Assembly: GCF_014845115.1 (NCBI RefSeq)
Contig: NZ_NKUI01000190.1
Location: 1-50,744 of the forward strand
Direction of reading: 5' to 3'
Length of the DNA: 50,744 nt
Source of the DNA: Methylorubrum zatmanii
GTDB lineage: Bacteria > Pseudomonadota > Alphaproteobacteria > Rhizobiales > Beijerinckiaceae
The position numbers were made by a program, and so were the translations under genes. Each line of letters begins with the position of its first letter. Within the stretch, counting starts at the first letter, position 1. The notes below the pieces were generated by a model. It was not told where the DNA came from. It was given only the letters and a program-made list of their open reading frames with translations, and did not search any database. Of the stretch, positions 10,970 to 19,635 are shown piece after piece.

Positions 10970-12145
10970 TCAGCCGCGCTTGAAGCCGGCGGGAACGAAG
11001 GGAAGCGGGGTGACGGTGGCGGCGAGGCGCTGGCCGCGAACCTCGGCGAAGACGCGGGTGCCGGGCGGGGTCAGCCCCGTGGGCAGGAACCCCATGGCGA
11101 CCGGCGCGCCGAGGCTCGGGCCGAAGCCGCCGGAGGTGACGCGGCCGACGACCGCGCCGCCCACCTCTTCGGCGAAGAGCGGTGCCTCTGCCCGCACCGG
11201 GGCGCGGCCCTCCGGACGCAGGCCGACGCGCCGCCGCGCCGGCCCCTCCGCCATCTCCGCCAGGATCCTGTCGGCACCGGGAAATCCGCCGGGACGGGCG
11301 CCGCCGCGACGGCGGGCCGGCGAGATCGCCCAGGCGAGACCGGCCTCGACCGGGCTGGTGCCGGGGTCGATATCGGCGCCGTGCAGGGGCAGCCCGGCTT
11401 CGAGCCGCAGGGAATCCCGGGCGCCGAGACCGACGGGAAGCACCTCGGGCGCGGCGAGGATCGCCTCGGCGACGGCCTCCGCGCGATCCTCCGGCACGGC
11501 GATCTCGAAGCCGTCCTCGCCGGTATAGCCGGAGCGGCTGACGAGGCAGGGCGCACCGAGGATCGCCACCTCGCGCACATCCATGAAGCGCATCGCCTCC
11601 ACCTCCGGGGCGAGGCGCGCCAGCACCTCCGCCGCCTTCGGCCCCTGCAGGGCGATCAGGGCCTGCGGCAGCGGCGTGATCTCGACGGTGTCGGGCAGTT
11701 GCGCGCGCAGATGCGCGAGGTCGGCGGCTTTGTTGGCGGCGTTGACGACGACGTGCAGCCGGTCCGCCAGACGCGCGACCATCAGGTCGTCGAGGATGCC
11801 GCCGGAGGCATCGGTCAGGAAGCCGTAGCGCTGACGGTCGATACCGAGGCCGAGAATGTCGATCGGGATCGAGGCTTCGAGGGCGCGGGCCGCGTCCTCC
11901 ACCGTGCCGGAGCGCGGAGCGAGCGCGATCTGGCCCATATGCGACACGTCGAAGAAGCCGGCCGCCGCCCGGGTGTGCAGATGCTCCTTCAGCAGCCCCG
12001 CCGGATAGTGGAGCGGCATCGCGTAGCCGGCGAACGGCACCATCCTGGCGCCACGCCGCAGGTGCAGCGCGTGCAGCGGCGTGTGGCTGGGCGAATCGGA
12101 GGACGGGGCGGCAGGGCTAAAAGCCCCGGCAGCTTGCGAACTCAT
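10970..12145 (-). CDS. gcvT: Aminomethyltransferase, glycine cleavage T protein
   Basis: Transfers the methylene group from aminomethyl-GcvH to tetrahydrofolate, giving 5,10-methylene-THF and ammonia; in a serine-cycle methylotroph this links glycine to C1 flux. The 391-residue protein shows [20 protein letters not shown] near residue 30, DVSHMGQI, and [13 protein letters not shown] in the middle domain. The start at 12145 has GGAG seven bases upstream. An in-frame ATG at 12202 lies inside the riboswitch and is rejected. It is the first gene after the glycine riboswitch. Confidence 0.96.
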   Translation of the reverse strand: MSSQAAGAFSPAAPSSDSPSHTPLHALHLRRGARMVPFAGYAMPLHYPAGLLKEHLHTRAAAGFFDVSHMGQIALAPRSGTVEDAARALEASIPIDILGLGIDRQRYGFLTDASGGILDDLMVARLADRLHVVVNAANKAADLAHLRAQLPDTVEITPLPQALIALQGPKAAEVLARLAPEVEAMRFMDVREVAILGAPCLVSRSGYTGEDGFEIAVPEDRAEAVAEAILAAPEVLPVGLGARDSLRLEAGLPLHGADIDPGTSPVEAGLAWAISPARRRGGARPGGFPGADRILAEMAEGPARRRVGLRPEGRAPVRAEAPLFAEEVGGAVVGRVTSGGFGPSLGAPVAMGFLPTGLTPPGTRVFAEVRGQRLAATVTPLPFVPAGFKRG

Positions 12146-12195
12146 CGGGCACTCCACGACAGACGGATCTTGCCCGCCGGCCGGCTGGCAAGTTG

Positions 12196-12390
12196 CCCCC
12201 ATCTGTCGCGGTTACCTGAGAGCTTCCCTCACTCAGAGGCTGAGCGAGGTTTCTCCTTCGGTGGGCGCCGGAAGGCGCCTCTCTCCAGATTGTCCAACGA
12301 TACGGTGATTGTGCCTGAGAGTTTCCGGGGGTGGTTGCTCCGTCGGCGCCATAGCTGACCTTACGCTCAGCTTGGGCTCTCCCGTATCGT
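12196..12390 (-). ncRNA. Tandem glycine riboswitch (gcvT motif)
   Basis: Read on the minus strand, two glycine aptamers follow each other about 50 bases before gcvT. The first runs from GGGAGAGC at about 12383, through GCCGACGGAGCAACC, to CTCTCAGGCAC near 12309. The second starts with GGAGAG near 12286, includes CACCGAAGGAGAAACC, and ends with CTCTCAGGTAACC and GACAGATGGGGG near 12196. The duplicated CCGAAGGAGAAA-like and CTCTCAGG blocks and the short linker are diagnostic of the cooperative tandem type. In known examples glycine binding turns on gcv expression. The bases after the second aptamer should form the expression platform; I see no strong terminator, so translational control is possible. 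Confidence 0.93.
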
Positions 12391-12453
12391 CTGTATCGGA
12401 CCCACAAATGTTCGCACGCGGCGGCGTCTCAGGCAAGACAGGTCCGGTGACGA

Positions 12454-12684
12454 TCAACGCATCATGTTGCGCAGGCGGCAAAACCGACCGAGGCTCTCGT
12501 AGCCCGCCGGGCAGCGGCGCACACAGGCACCGGCGGCGTATTTGAGCGGCGGTCGGCAAGCGTTGCGGAAGCGCTTCTCGCCGAACAGGTAGGATTGCGC
12601 CGGGCCGGCCGAGGCTGGCAGCGGACTGACGAGCGAACCGGCGGCGGCGAGCAGCAGGAGGACGACGAGGAAACGGCGCGGCAT
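12454..12684 (-). CDS. Small secreted Cys-containing protein
   Basis: A 76-residue hypothetical protein. Residues 1-26 form a clear Sec signal peptide (MPRRF, then a leucine/alanine core, ending ASA). The mature part has four cysteines spaced as C-x10-C-x3-C-x10-C, consistent with two disulfides in the periplasm. The ATG has AGGA six bases upstream. It is transcribed away from bioF and lies just upstream of the gcv riboswitch promoter region on the same strand. No function recognised. Confidence 0.7.
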   Translation of the reverse strand: MPRRFLVVLLLLAAAGSLVSPLPASAGPAQSYLFGEKRFRNACRPPLKYAAGACVRRCPAGYESLGRFCRLRNMMR

Positions 12685-12787
12685 GGGGGGATCCTGACGG
12701 GTTTGAGCAACGCACCGCCCGGCGCCGGGTTCGCCGGTCCTCGTTCCCCCGCTTGACATCCCTCGGGGAGCGTCGCCTTGAGGCGCC

Positions 12788-13957
12788 ATGTCCGACGATC
12801 CGTCTCGCAGCCTCGATGCCTTCGCCAGCGGGAAGCTGGCCAGCCTGGAGGCCTCCGCCCTGCGCCGCCGGCTGGTCGAGACCGCCCGCGGCCCGCAAGC
12901 GTCGGCGGAGCGGGGCGGACGCGGGCTCGTCTCGTTCTCCTGCAACGATTACCTCGGCCTCTCCCACGATCCGCGCGTGGTCGCGGCGGCCTCCGAGGCG
13001 CTGGCCCGCTACGGGGCCGGCGCGGGCGCTTCGCGGCTGGTGACGGGCAACGCCCCGCCCCTCGTGGCCCTGGAGGAGCGGCTTGCCCGCCACAAGGGCA
13101 AGGAGGCGGCCCTCGTCTTCGGCTCGGGCTATCTCGCCAATCTCGGCATCAGCCCGGCCCTGGTCGGCGCGGACGACCTGATCCTGATCGACGACCTCGG
13201 CCATTCCTGCCTGTTCGCCGGGGCGAGGATGTCGGGGGCGCGGACGCTCCGCTTCGCCCATAACGATCTCGACCAGTTGCGCTCTCTGCTCGCTGAGCAT
13301 CGCGGCGCGGCGCGGCGGGCGCTGATCCTCACCGAGCGGGTGTTCAGCATGGATGGGGACCGAGCGCCGCTCCCCGAAATCCTGGCCCTCGCGGCCGAAT
13401 ACGATGCCTGGACGCTGGTGGACGACGCCCATGGCCTCGGCGTGGTCGAAGCGGGCGCGCGGGCGCCGCTCGAAATGGGCACCCTGTCGAAGACGCTCGG
13501 CTCCTATGGCGGCTATCTCTGCGCCTCGCAGGCCGTGATCGACCTGCTGACCAGCCGGGCCCGCAGCTTCGTCTACACCACCGGCCTGCCGCCGGCCTCC
13601 GCCGCCGCCGCGCTCGCCGCCCTCGCCATCGTCGAGGCGGAGCCGGAGCGCGCCGCCCGGCCGCTCGCGCTCGCCCGCCGCTTCACCGCGCGGCTCGGCC
13701 TGCCCGACGCCGAGAGCCCGATCGTGCCGGTCCTGGTCGGCGAAGCGGAAGCGGCCCTCGCCCTCTCGGCGGCCCTCGAAGCGCGGGGCTTCCTCGTCGT
13801 CGCGATCCGGCCGCCGACCGTCGCCCCCGGCACCGCCCGGCTGCGGGTCGCCTTCTCGGCGGCCCACGACGAGACGCAGGTCGATGCTCTCGCCGAGGCC
13901 TTGGCCGAATCCCTCGCGGAACTCAGGCCTTCAGGGTCAGCCGGCGGGTCGAGGTGA
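12788..13957 (+). CDS. bioF: 8-amino-7-oxononanoate synthase
   Basis: Condenses pimeloyl-ACP/CoA with alanine, the first committed step of biotin ring assembly; PLP-dependent alpha-oxoamine synthase. The 389-residue protein has SFSCNDYLGLSHDPRV near residue 52, the substrate-binding GSGYLAN segment, VDDAHGLGV near residue 215 and the PLP Lys in LSKTLGSYGGY. Length matches BioF. It is the step before BioA in the pathway but is encoded divergently, on the far side of the gcv operon. The 3' end overlaps the convergent NlpC/P60 gene by 35 bases. Confidence 0.93.
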   Translation: MSDDPSRSLDAFASGKLASLEASALRRRLVETARGPQASAERGGRGLVSFSCNDYLGLSHDPRVVAAASEALARYGAGAGASRLVTGNAPPLVALEERLARHKGKEAALVFGSGYLANLGISPALVGADDLILIDDLGHSCLFAGARMSGARTLRFAHNDLDQLRSLLAEHRGAARRALILTERVFSMDGDRAPLPEILALAAEYDAWTLVDDAHGLGVVEAGARAPLEMGTLSKTLGSYGGYLCASQAVIDLLTSRARSFVYTTGLPPASAAAALAALAIVEAEPERAARPLALARRFTARLGLPDAESPIVPVLVGEAEAALALSAALEARGFLVVAIRPPTVAPGTARLRVAFSAAHDETQVDALAEALAESLAELRPSGSAGGSR

Positions 13958-14780
13958 CCGCGCCGTAGCTTTTGGCGGCGATGCGCTCGACCGCTTGACT
14001 GAGGGGCTCGACCGCGACCGCCATGTGGTAGCCGTTGGCATGGATGAGCCGCTCGGCGTCGAGCATCAGCCCGACATGGCCCTTCCAGAACACGAGGTCG
14101 CCGCGCCTCAGGCCGTCGAGGCCCGGCAAGGCCTCGCCGAGGCCCCGTTCCTGCTGATCGGCATCGCGGGGGCAGGCAAGCCCCGCCGTTTCCAGGCAGA
14201 GTTGGACGAGGCCCGAACAATCGAGGCCGAGGCTGGTGCGGCCGCCCCACAGATAGGGCGTGCCGACGAGGCGCTCGGCGGTTCCCGCGAAATCCGGCTC
14301 GCGCGCGTCGAGGGGCACCGCATGGCCGGCGAAGACGTAGCCGCCCCCGGCGAGCCGCCAATACTCGCCCTCCCGCGCCTCGGCCGCAAAGGCCGCACCG
14401 AGGCTCAGATGGGCGAGATGCGGCCGTTTCAGGTCCGGCGCCGGGTAGACGAAGGTGCGCAAAGCCGCGACCCTGTGGGTCGGGGCCGGGTCGGCAGGCC
14501 CGAGCGCGGTTTCCGGCAGGTAGCCGACATAGCCGTCGCGGCCGATCTGGACCCAGGCGAAGCCGTCGCGGATCTCGTAGACCGTGACCGCGTCACCCCT
14601 CACCGCTTCCGTATCGAGCCCGGCCTCCGGGCGCGGCGCGCGCCGCAGGGGAGCGGAGGGAGCCATGACCCGCGCCGGCTCGCCGGCAACGTAGCGCTCC
14701 GCCGCGACGACGCCTGCGAGGCGGCTATCGGCGAGGTCGGGCCGGGCGGGAGTGAGGCGGGGATCGCGTGTCTCGGACAT
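13923..14780 (-). CDS. NlpC/P60 family cell-wall hydrolase with SH3 domains
   Basis: A 285-residue putative DL-endopeptidase acting on peptidoglycan stems. N-terminal bacterial SH3-like regions (about 35-150, including GFAWVQIGRDGYVGYL) precede the NlpC/P60 domain (about 165-280). The catalytic Cys is in LDCSGLVQL, the His in KGHVGLML and the polar third residue in HANGYHM. No signal peptide is visible, as is common for this alphaproteobacterial family. The ATG at 14780 is chosen; an in-frame ATG eleven codons upstream is also possible. The gene overlaps the end of bioF, tail to tail. Confidence 0.87.
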   Translation of the reverse strand: MSETRDPRLTPARPDLADSRLAGVVAAERYVAGEPARVMAPSAPLRRAPRPEAGLDTEAVRGDAVTVYEIRDGFAWVQIGRDGYVGYLPETALGPADPAPTHRVAALRTFVYPAPDLKRPHLAHLSLGAAFAAEAREGEYWRLAGGGYVFAGHAVPLDAREPDFAGTAERLVGTPYLWGGRTSLGLDCSGLVQLCLETAGLACPRDADQQERGLGEALPGLDGLRRGDLVFWKGHVGLMLDAERLIHANGYHMAVAVEPLSQAVERIAAKSYGAVTSTRRLTLKA

Positions 14781-15090
14781 CGGGGGTTGGATGGCGCAGG
14801 ATCGAGGCGGCATTCGGGACGATCCGCATACCCCCGGACAAGGGCCGGAGAAGGCAAGAGAGGAATTGGCGCGAAGCGTCTTCGCTGCAGCGCCGCGTCA
14901 CTATGACCGAGTCTCCCTGCATCGATCGACAGCCCCATTCAACGAATGTGCTGGCGTTTTGGGGCAAACGGCGCGCATCCTGCATGCGAGACGAGCGGGA
15001 GTGTCCGTCGGGCAGCCATGCGACCGACGGTCTGTCACGTCCGATTTGGGTGCAGTGCACAAAGCGGACGGACCGTCCTAAGATCGGTGC
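14781..15090. other. Intergenic region between divergent genes
   Basis: A 310-base region between the divergent NlpC/P60 gene and the 123-residue hypothetical gene. It must contain both promoters. Short reading frames here have no convincing ribosome binding site or recognisable protein. No repeat or structured RNA was recognised. Confidence 0.5.
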
Positions 15091-15462
15091 ATGAAGACCG
15101 CGAGTCGTGCCGTGAAGAAGACCCCCAAGAGCTTTCAGGATCTGCCGCCGATCCGGGTGCGGCGCGAGCCGCCCACGGTGGCCGAGGCGGTGGCCGCCGC
15201 CCAGGATCTCGCCGACGATGTCGAGCAGCAGGTTGAAATCGCTGCCGGCCTGATCGGTCTCAGCCTGGACGAGGTGCGCCCGCACGTGGTCGCCGCCGCC
15301 AAGGCCGCGGCCGCGCGCCCGGCCTTCCGCCCGCAGGAGCAGCGCATCCTGGCGCCCGCCAGCCCCAACCGCGCCCCGCCCCGGGCGGTGATCGTCGAGC
15401 GGCGCAGCCGGCCGGCCGTGGTGGTCGAGCGGCGCAGCCGTCCCCTCGACCCGCGCCGCTGA
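15091..15462 (+). CDS. Hypothetical basic protein with repeated tail motif
   Basis: A 123-residue cytoplasmic protein of unknown function. The N terminus is lysine-rich (MKTASRAVKKTPKSFQ), a central amphipathic region (about 35-85) is acidic then alanine-rich, and the tail is arginine-rich with the motif VERRSRP twice in a row (about residues 103-118). The DNA of the repeat unit is also duplicated (GTCGAGCGGCGCAGCCG), so the tail arose by a short tandem duplication. No family recognised. Confidence 0.65.
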   Translation: MKTASRAVKKTPKSFQDLPPIRVRREPPTVAEAVAAAQDLADDVEQQVEIAAGLIGLSLDEVRPHVVAAAKAAAARPAFRPQEQRILAPASPNRAPPRAVIVERRSRPAVVVERRSRPLDPRR

Positions 15463-15469
15463 GGCCGCC

Positions 15470-16156
15470 TCACCAGGGCAGGGTTTCGCCCCGGTAATCG
15501 AGATAGGCGAGACCCGTGTCGCCGGCACGGGCCTCGATCACGTCCGCAAGTCCGGCCGCGCTCGTCGCCACGTCGAGATCGGCCCCCTCGCCGCCCATAT
15601 CGGTGCCGACCCAACCGGGATGCAGCAGAAGCAGGCCGAAGGTGCGGTCGGCATGGCGCGCGGCGAAGCTGCGGGCATTGGTGTTGAGCGCCGCCTTGCT
15701 CGCCCGGTAGTTCTCCCAGCCGCCCTCCTCGTTGAGGGAGACGCTGCCGAGGACGGAGGACATGAAGGCGAGGATGCCGCCGGGGGCCAGGGTTCCGGCG
15801 AAGGTTTCGGCGAACAGGATCGGGCTCACCGCATTGGTGAGGTAGACCTGCGCGGTGACCGCCCGCGATGCCGCATGGAGCGGCCGCTGCGCGTCGATCA
15901 GCACCCCGGCGACCACGAAGACGAGATCGAACCTCTCCTGCCCCACCCGCCCGAGCAGGGCGGCGACGGAGGCGTCGTCGTCGATATCCGCCGTCTCGAC
16001 CCGGACACCCTCCGCCGCGAGCCGCTCGAGCGCGGGGGCAGGCCCCCGCCGTGTCGCCGTGACCCGCCAGCCGCGCCGCAGGAAGGTCTCGGCGAGCCCG
16101 AGCCCGAGGCCGCGGGAGGCGCCGACGATGAGGGCGTGCTTGGCTGCGTGGGGCAT
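15470..16156 (-). CDS. SDR family oxidoreductase
   Basis: A 228-residue classical short-chain dehydrogenase. The NAD(P) site GASRGLGLGLAE is at residues 13-24, with Arg residues after beta strand 2 suggesting NADP. The catalytic Ser is in FMSSVLGS near residue 132 and the Tyr-Lys pair in YRASKAALN near residues 149-153. It resembles C-factor/carbonyl-reductase-like enzymes; the substrate cannot be told from sequence. It lies seven bases from the convergent hypothetical gene and 70 bases downstream of the MgtC-like gene on the same strand. Confidence 0.87.
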   Translation of the reverse strand: MPHAAKHALIVGASRGLGLGLAETFLRRGWRVTATRRGPAPALERLAAEGVRVETADIDDDASVAALLGRVGQERFDLVFVVAGVLIDAQRPLHAASRAVTAQVYLTNAVSPILFAETFAGTLAPGGILAFMSSVLGSVSLNEEGGWENYRASKAALNTNARSFAARHADRTFGLLLLHPGWVGTDMGGEGADLDVATSAAGLADVIEARAGDTGLAYLDYRGETLPW

Positions 16157-16226
16157 GACGATCCTTCGAACGGCCGGGGCTTCTTGCCCGTTGTATCGTC
16201 AACGCGGTCGGATGATTGCGGCTGCC

Positions 16227-16943
16227 TCAATCCCCCGTCTGCACCGTCCAGGTCGCGTGCCGGACCTCGGGCCGCTTCTCCAGATCGGCCACCACGGCGT
16301 CGAGGTCCTTGGACTGCACCGCCGTCGCGGTGAGGGTGGCGACCACGTCCACCACCTCCTCGCCCCGCTCCTCCACTTCCGTGCCGGCAACCGGATAATC
16401 CGCCTCCTCCAGGCGCTCGACCAGCAGATCGCGGGCGAGGCCGGCCACGTCGGCGGAGACGGTGACCTGCACCTCGTAAGTCGCCTCGGTGGCGGCTTCG
16501 TCGATCGGGATCCGGTCGATCAGGTTGACGAGGGGGCGCAGCAGCGTGTTGCCGGCGAGCACGGCCACCGTGACGAAGCAGGCTTCCAGGGGCAGGTCGG
16601 CGCCGGCGAAGGCCCCCACCGCCGCCGAGCACCAGAGGGTCGCGGCGGTGTTGAGGCCGCGCACATTCATCCCCTCCTTCATGATGACGCCCGCGCCGAG
16701 AAAGCCGATACCCGAGATCACGTAGGCCACGGTGCGGGTCGCCCCCTCTCCGCCGGTCAGCCGCATGCCGAGATCGACGAAGGCCGAGGCTCCCACCGCC
16801 ACCAGCACGGCGGTGCGCAGGCCGGCGGTGCGCTGCCGGTATTGCCGCTCCGCCCCGATCAGGGTGCCGAGGCCGAAGGCGACCAACAGGCTGATGCCGG
16901 AATTCAGGGCTTCGGGCGTGGGGATGGAGAACGGGCCGGGCAT
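16227..16943 (-). CDS. MgtC/SapB family membrane protein
   Basis: A 238-residue inner-membrane protein. The N-terminal part (about 1-145) has several hydrophobic segments and the family signature GLGTLIGAERQ near residue 25, plus GIGFLGAGVIMKEG near residue 78. The C-terminal part (about 150-238) is soluble and ACT-like. MgtC proteins act in low-Mg2+ survival and ATP synthase regulation in other species; which role applies here is unknown. No Mg2+ leader was recognised upstream. The start has AGGA close upstream. Confidence 0.85.
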   Translation of the reverse strand: MPGPFSIPTPEALNSGISLLVAFGLGTLIGAERQYRQRTAGLRTAVLVAVGASAFVDLGMRLTGGEGATRTVAYVISGIGFLGAGVIMKEGMNVRGLNTAATLWCSAAVGAFAGADLPLEACFVTVAVLAGNTLLRPLVNLIDRIPIDEAATEATYEVQVTVSADVAGLARDLLVERLEEADYPVAGTEVEERGEEVVDVVATLTATAVQSKDLDAVVADLEKRPEVRHATWTVQTGD

Positions 16944-17154
16944 GGAATCCTGGATCTCGCGGGGAGCTTTCCCCGCTCTCGCACAAGCGTGACAGTTACG
17001 TGACCAAGCGTCGCGCGGACAGGCCGTGGGGACGAAGTGCGGTCAATTTGCCCGAGGAAGTGACCGTGGCTCGGGATTGACGGGGCGACCGGGCAACGGG
17101 CACACCGGCAAGATTGTGGGAGCGATAAGAAAAACCCACGGCGAGGAGACGCGA

Positions 17155-17229
17155 ATGCGGCAGGATCTTTCCCCTGCGACGATGGCGGCGGCCTGCGCGG
17201 TCGGCCCTTCGCGCGGGGCCCTCGCATGA
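17155..17229 (+). CDS. Possible 24-residue leader ORF before moxR
   Basis: An ATG at 17155 with a strong GAGGAG six bases upstream opens a 24-codon frame whose TGA overlaps the moxR ATG (ATGA). The moxR ATG itself has only a weak ribosome binding site, so translation of moxR may depend on ribosomes finishing this short frame. The peptide (starting MRQDLSPATM) resembles nothing known. It could instead be chance; codon choice in so short a frame decides nothing. Confidence 0.4.
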   Translation: MRQDLSPATMAAACAVGPSRGALA

Positions 17230-18227
17230 GCGGCGAAGTCCTCGCCCGGCCGGTCGCCAAGGCCGTCGATGCCCCGGTCCGCGACCGCATCCTCCGGCTT
17301 CGTGACGGGCTGGCGCACGGCCTGATCGGCGCCGAGGCCCTGGTCGAGCGCCTGCTGATCGGCCTCCTGACCGGCGGCCACCTCCTCATTGAGGGCGCGC
17401 CGGGGCTCGCCAAGACCCGCGCGGTCAAGCGCCTGTCGGACGGGCTCGACGGCTCCTTCGCCCGGGTGCAATGCACCCCGGACCTGATGCCCGCCGACCT
17501 CACCGGCACCACCGTCTGGCGCCAGGATGCGGGCACCTTCGAGTTCCTGCCCGGTCCGCTGTTCCACTCGCTGATCCTCGTCGACGAGGTGAACCGCGCT
17601 CCCCCCAAGGTGCAGTCGGCACTGCTCGAGGCCATGGCCGAGGGGCAGATCACGGTGTCCGGGCACACCCACCGCCTGCCCGACCCGTTCATGGTGGTGG
17701 CGACGCAGAACCCGATCGAGCATGCCGGCACCTTCCCGCTGCCGGAGGCGCAGCTCGACCGCTTCCTGCTGCACGTGGTCGTCGAGATGCCCGACGAGGC
17801 CGCCGAGCGCCGCATCCTCGACCTCGTCGAGGGCGAATTGAACCACCATGCCGAGGCGATGCCGGTGAAGCTCTCGGTCGCCGAGGTGATCGCCGCCCGC
17901 GAGGCCGCGCTCGCCACCTATGTCTCGCCGGCCCTCAAGGATTATCTCGTGCGGCTCGTGGCGGGCACCCGCACCGATGCCGTGGCGCCGGACCTGCGCG
18001 CGTCCATCGAGCATCCCGCCTCGCCCCGCGGCACCCTCGCCCTGATGATGGCCGGAAAGGCGCGGGCCTATCTGCACGGCCGCGACCATGTGGTGCCGGA
18101 GGACATCTCCGACCTCGCCGCCGACGCGCTGTCGCACCGGATCGGCCTGACCTGGCGCGCGGCCGCCGAGGGACGCACCGCTCGCGGCATCGTCCGCGGG
18201 CTGGTCGAGCGGACGCGGGCGCTGTAG
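17226..18227 (+). CDS. MoxR-family AAA+ ATPase
   Basis: A 333-residue AAA+ chaperone-like ATPase. Walker A is degenerate-looking but in place (EGAPGLAKTR, about residue 57), Walker B is LILVDEVNRAPPKVQ near residue 118, sensor 1 is VATQNPIEHAGTFPLPEAQLDRF near residue 160, and a C-terminal lid follows. MoxR proteins work with VWA proteins to insert metals or mature complexes. It is the first full gene of a seven-gene operon (17226-23829). The methylotroph MxaR protein belongs to the same family, but no methanol dehydrogenase genes are present here. Confidence 0.92.
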   Translation: MSGEVLARPVAKAVDAPVRDRILRLRDGLAHGLIGAEALVERLLIGLLTGGHLLIEGAPGLAKTRAVKRLSDGLDGSFARVQCTPDLMPADLTGTTVWRQDAGTFEFLPGPLFHSLILVDEVNRAPPKVQSALLEAMAEGQITVSGHTHRLPDPFMVVATQNPIEHAGTFPLPEAQLDRFLLHVVVEMPDEAAERRILDLVEGELNHHAEAMPVKLSVAEVIAAREAALATYVSPALKDYLVRLVAGTRTDAVAPDLRASIEHPASPRGTLALMMAGKARAYLHGRDHVVPEDISDLAADALSHRIGLTWRAAAEGRTARGIVRGLVERTRAL

Positions 18228-18231
18228 CCGC

Positions 18232-19164
18232 ATGACCGCGAGCGCGGCCCCCGCGAGCGATCCGTACGAGGCCCCCGGCATCCATCTCTCCGGTGCCGGC
18301 CTGATGAGCCTGCGCCACCTCGCCCGGCGCGGGGTGTCGCCCTCGACCCGCACCATCGCCGGGTTGCCGGGCGGCATCGTCACGCGCAAGCGCGGGCGCG
18401 GCTCGGAGCCGGACGACGTGCGCCCCTGGGTGGAGGGCGACGACCGGCGCTTCATCGACCGCAACGCCACCGCCCGCACCGGCGAGCTGCACGTGCGCAC
18501 GCATCATGACGAGCGCGACCGCGCCGTGGTGCTCCTGGCCGATTTCCGGCCCTCCATGCTGTTCGGCACCCGTCGCGCCCTGCGCTCCGTCGCGGCGGCG
18601 GAGGCCCTGACGCTGCTCGGCTGGCGAATCGTCGGCGATGGCGGCCGCGTCGGCCTGATCGTCGCGGGGGCCGGCGAACCCGCCGTGGTGCGCCCGGCCG
18701 GCGGCGAGCGGGCGATGACCGCCGTGACCGGCGCGCTGGCCCATGCCCACGCCGCGGCCCTGCGCGACCCGAGCCCGGCGGACCCGCCGCTCACCGAAAC
18801 CCTGTCCCTGGCCCGCTCCCTGCTGCCCTCGGGCGGACATCTCGTCATGGCGAGCGCCCTCGATACGCCCGGTCCCGATTGGGACAGCCTGCTGACCGCC
18901 CTGGCCGAGCGGCTCTCGATCCGCCTGTTGCTGGTCAGCGACGCCTTCGAGCGGGGCCGGCCGGCGGGGTTCTTCCCCTATGCCCTGGCGGATGGGAGCC
19001 GCGGCACGGTCCAGGCCCGCCGCGCCACCCAGCCCGACGCGGCGGAGATCGACCCCCGCCTCGCCCGCCTCCATGCCTGTGGCGTCGAGGGCTTGCGCAT
19101 CGCCGTCGAGGACGGGCCGGAAAGCTACGCCCCGCTGATGGAGCGGCTCGATGCGGTGCTGTGA
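18232..19164 (+). CDS. DUF58 domain protein (MxaS-like)
   Basis: A 310-residue protein of the DUF58 family, partner of MoxR ATPases. The core motif GRGSEPDDVRPWVEGDDRRFIDRNATARTG is split across residues 45-80 and includes the family hallmark RxxxxGDDxRxIDWxxTAR pattern, with Arg-Phe-Ile-Asp and Asn where many members have Trp. A VWA-like fold follows (VLLADFRPSM near residue 100), lacking a full metal site. It starts four bases after moxR. It probably bridges MoxR and the membrane VWA proteins. Confidence 0.87.
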   Translation: MTASAAPASDPYEAPGIHLSGAGLMSLRHLARRGVSPSTRTIAGLPGGIVTRKRGRGSEPDDVRPWVEGDDRRFIDRNATARTGELHVRTHHDERDRAVVLLADFRPSMLFGTRRALRSVAAAEALTLLGWRIVGDGGRVGLIVAGAGEPAVVRPAGGERAMTAVTGALAHAHAAALRDPSPADPPLTETLSLARSLLPSGGHLVMASALDTPGPDWDSLLTALAERLSIRLLLVSDAFERGRPAGFFPYALADGSRGTVQARRATQPDAAEIDPRLARLHACGVEGLRIAVEDGPESYAPLMERLDAVL

Positions 19165-19170
19165 GCAGCC

Positions 19171-19626
19171 ATGACGCCCCCTGACCTCTCCGCCTTGCGC
19201 GGCCTGCATCTTCCCACCGGGGGCGGCGGCGCGGTGCAGCCCGAGATGGTGGCCGCCATCGCCCTCGGCTTCGGCCTCGCCCTGCTCGTCGGTTTGGTCC
19301 GCCTCGTCCGGGCGCGGCGCGGCCTGTCCCTGCGCCGGACGCTCCTGCGGGAACTGACCCGCGCCGAGGCCCTGGAGCCGGAGGCTCGGCGCGTCGCCCA
19401 GGCCCGGCTGCTGCGGCGGGTGGTGCGGACCCTGAAGGGCGAGGAGGCGGCGGGCGCGCGCGGCTCGGCCTGGGCCGCGACCCTGGACGACACCTTCGCC
19501 ACGGATTTCTTCCGCAACGGCCCCGGCCGAGTCTTCGCCGACGACCTCTACCGGCGCCCCACGGCGACGGATCCGGGCGCCGTCGATGCCGGCCTCGGCC
19601 GCCTGTTCTCGCAGATCCGGGCCTGA
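19171..19626 (+). CDS. DUF4381-like small membrane protein
   Basis: A 151-residue protein with an N-terminal LSALRGLHLPTG segment like the LRDIHLP start of DUF4381 proteins, one transmembrane helix at about residues 25-48 (MVAAIALGFGLALLVGLV) and an arginine-rich cytoplasmic tail. DUF4381 proteins recur between DUF58 and VWA genes in MoxR operons. It starts six bases after the DUF58 gene and ends nine bases before the first VWA gene. Function unknown. Confidence 0.7.
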   Translation: MTPPDLSALRGLHLPTGGGGAVQPEMVAAIALGFGLALLVGLVRLVRARRGLSLRRTLLRELTRAEALEPEARRVAQARLLRRVVRTLKGEEAAGARGSAWAATLDDTFATDFFRNGPGRVFADDLYRRPTATDPGAVDAGLGRLFSQIRA

Positions 19627-19635
19627 CACCCGCCG

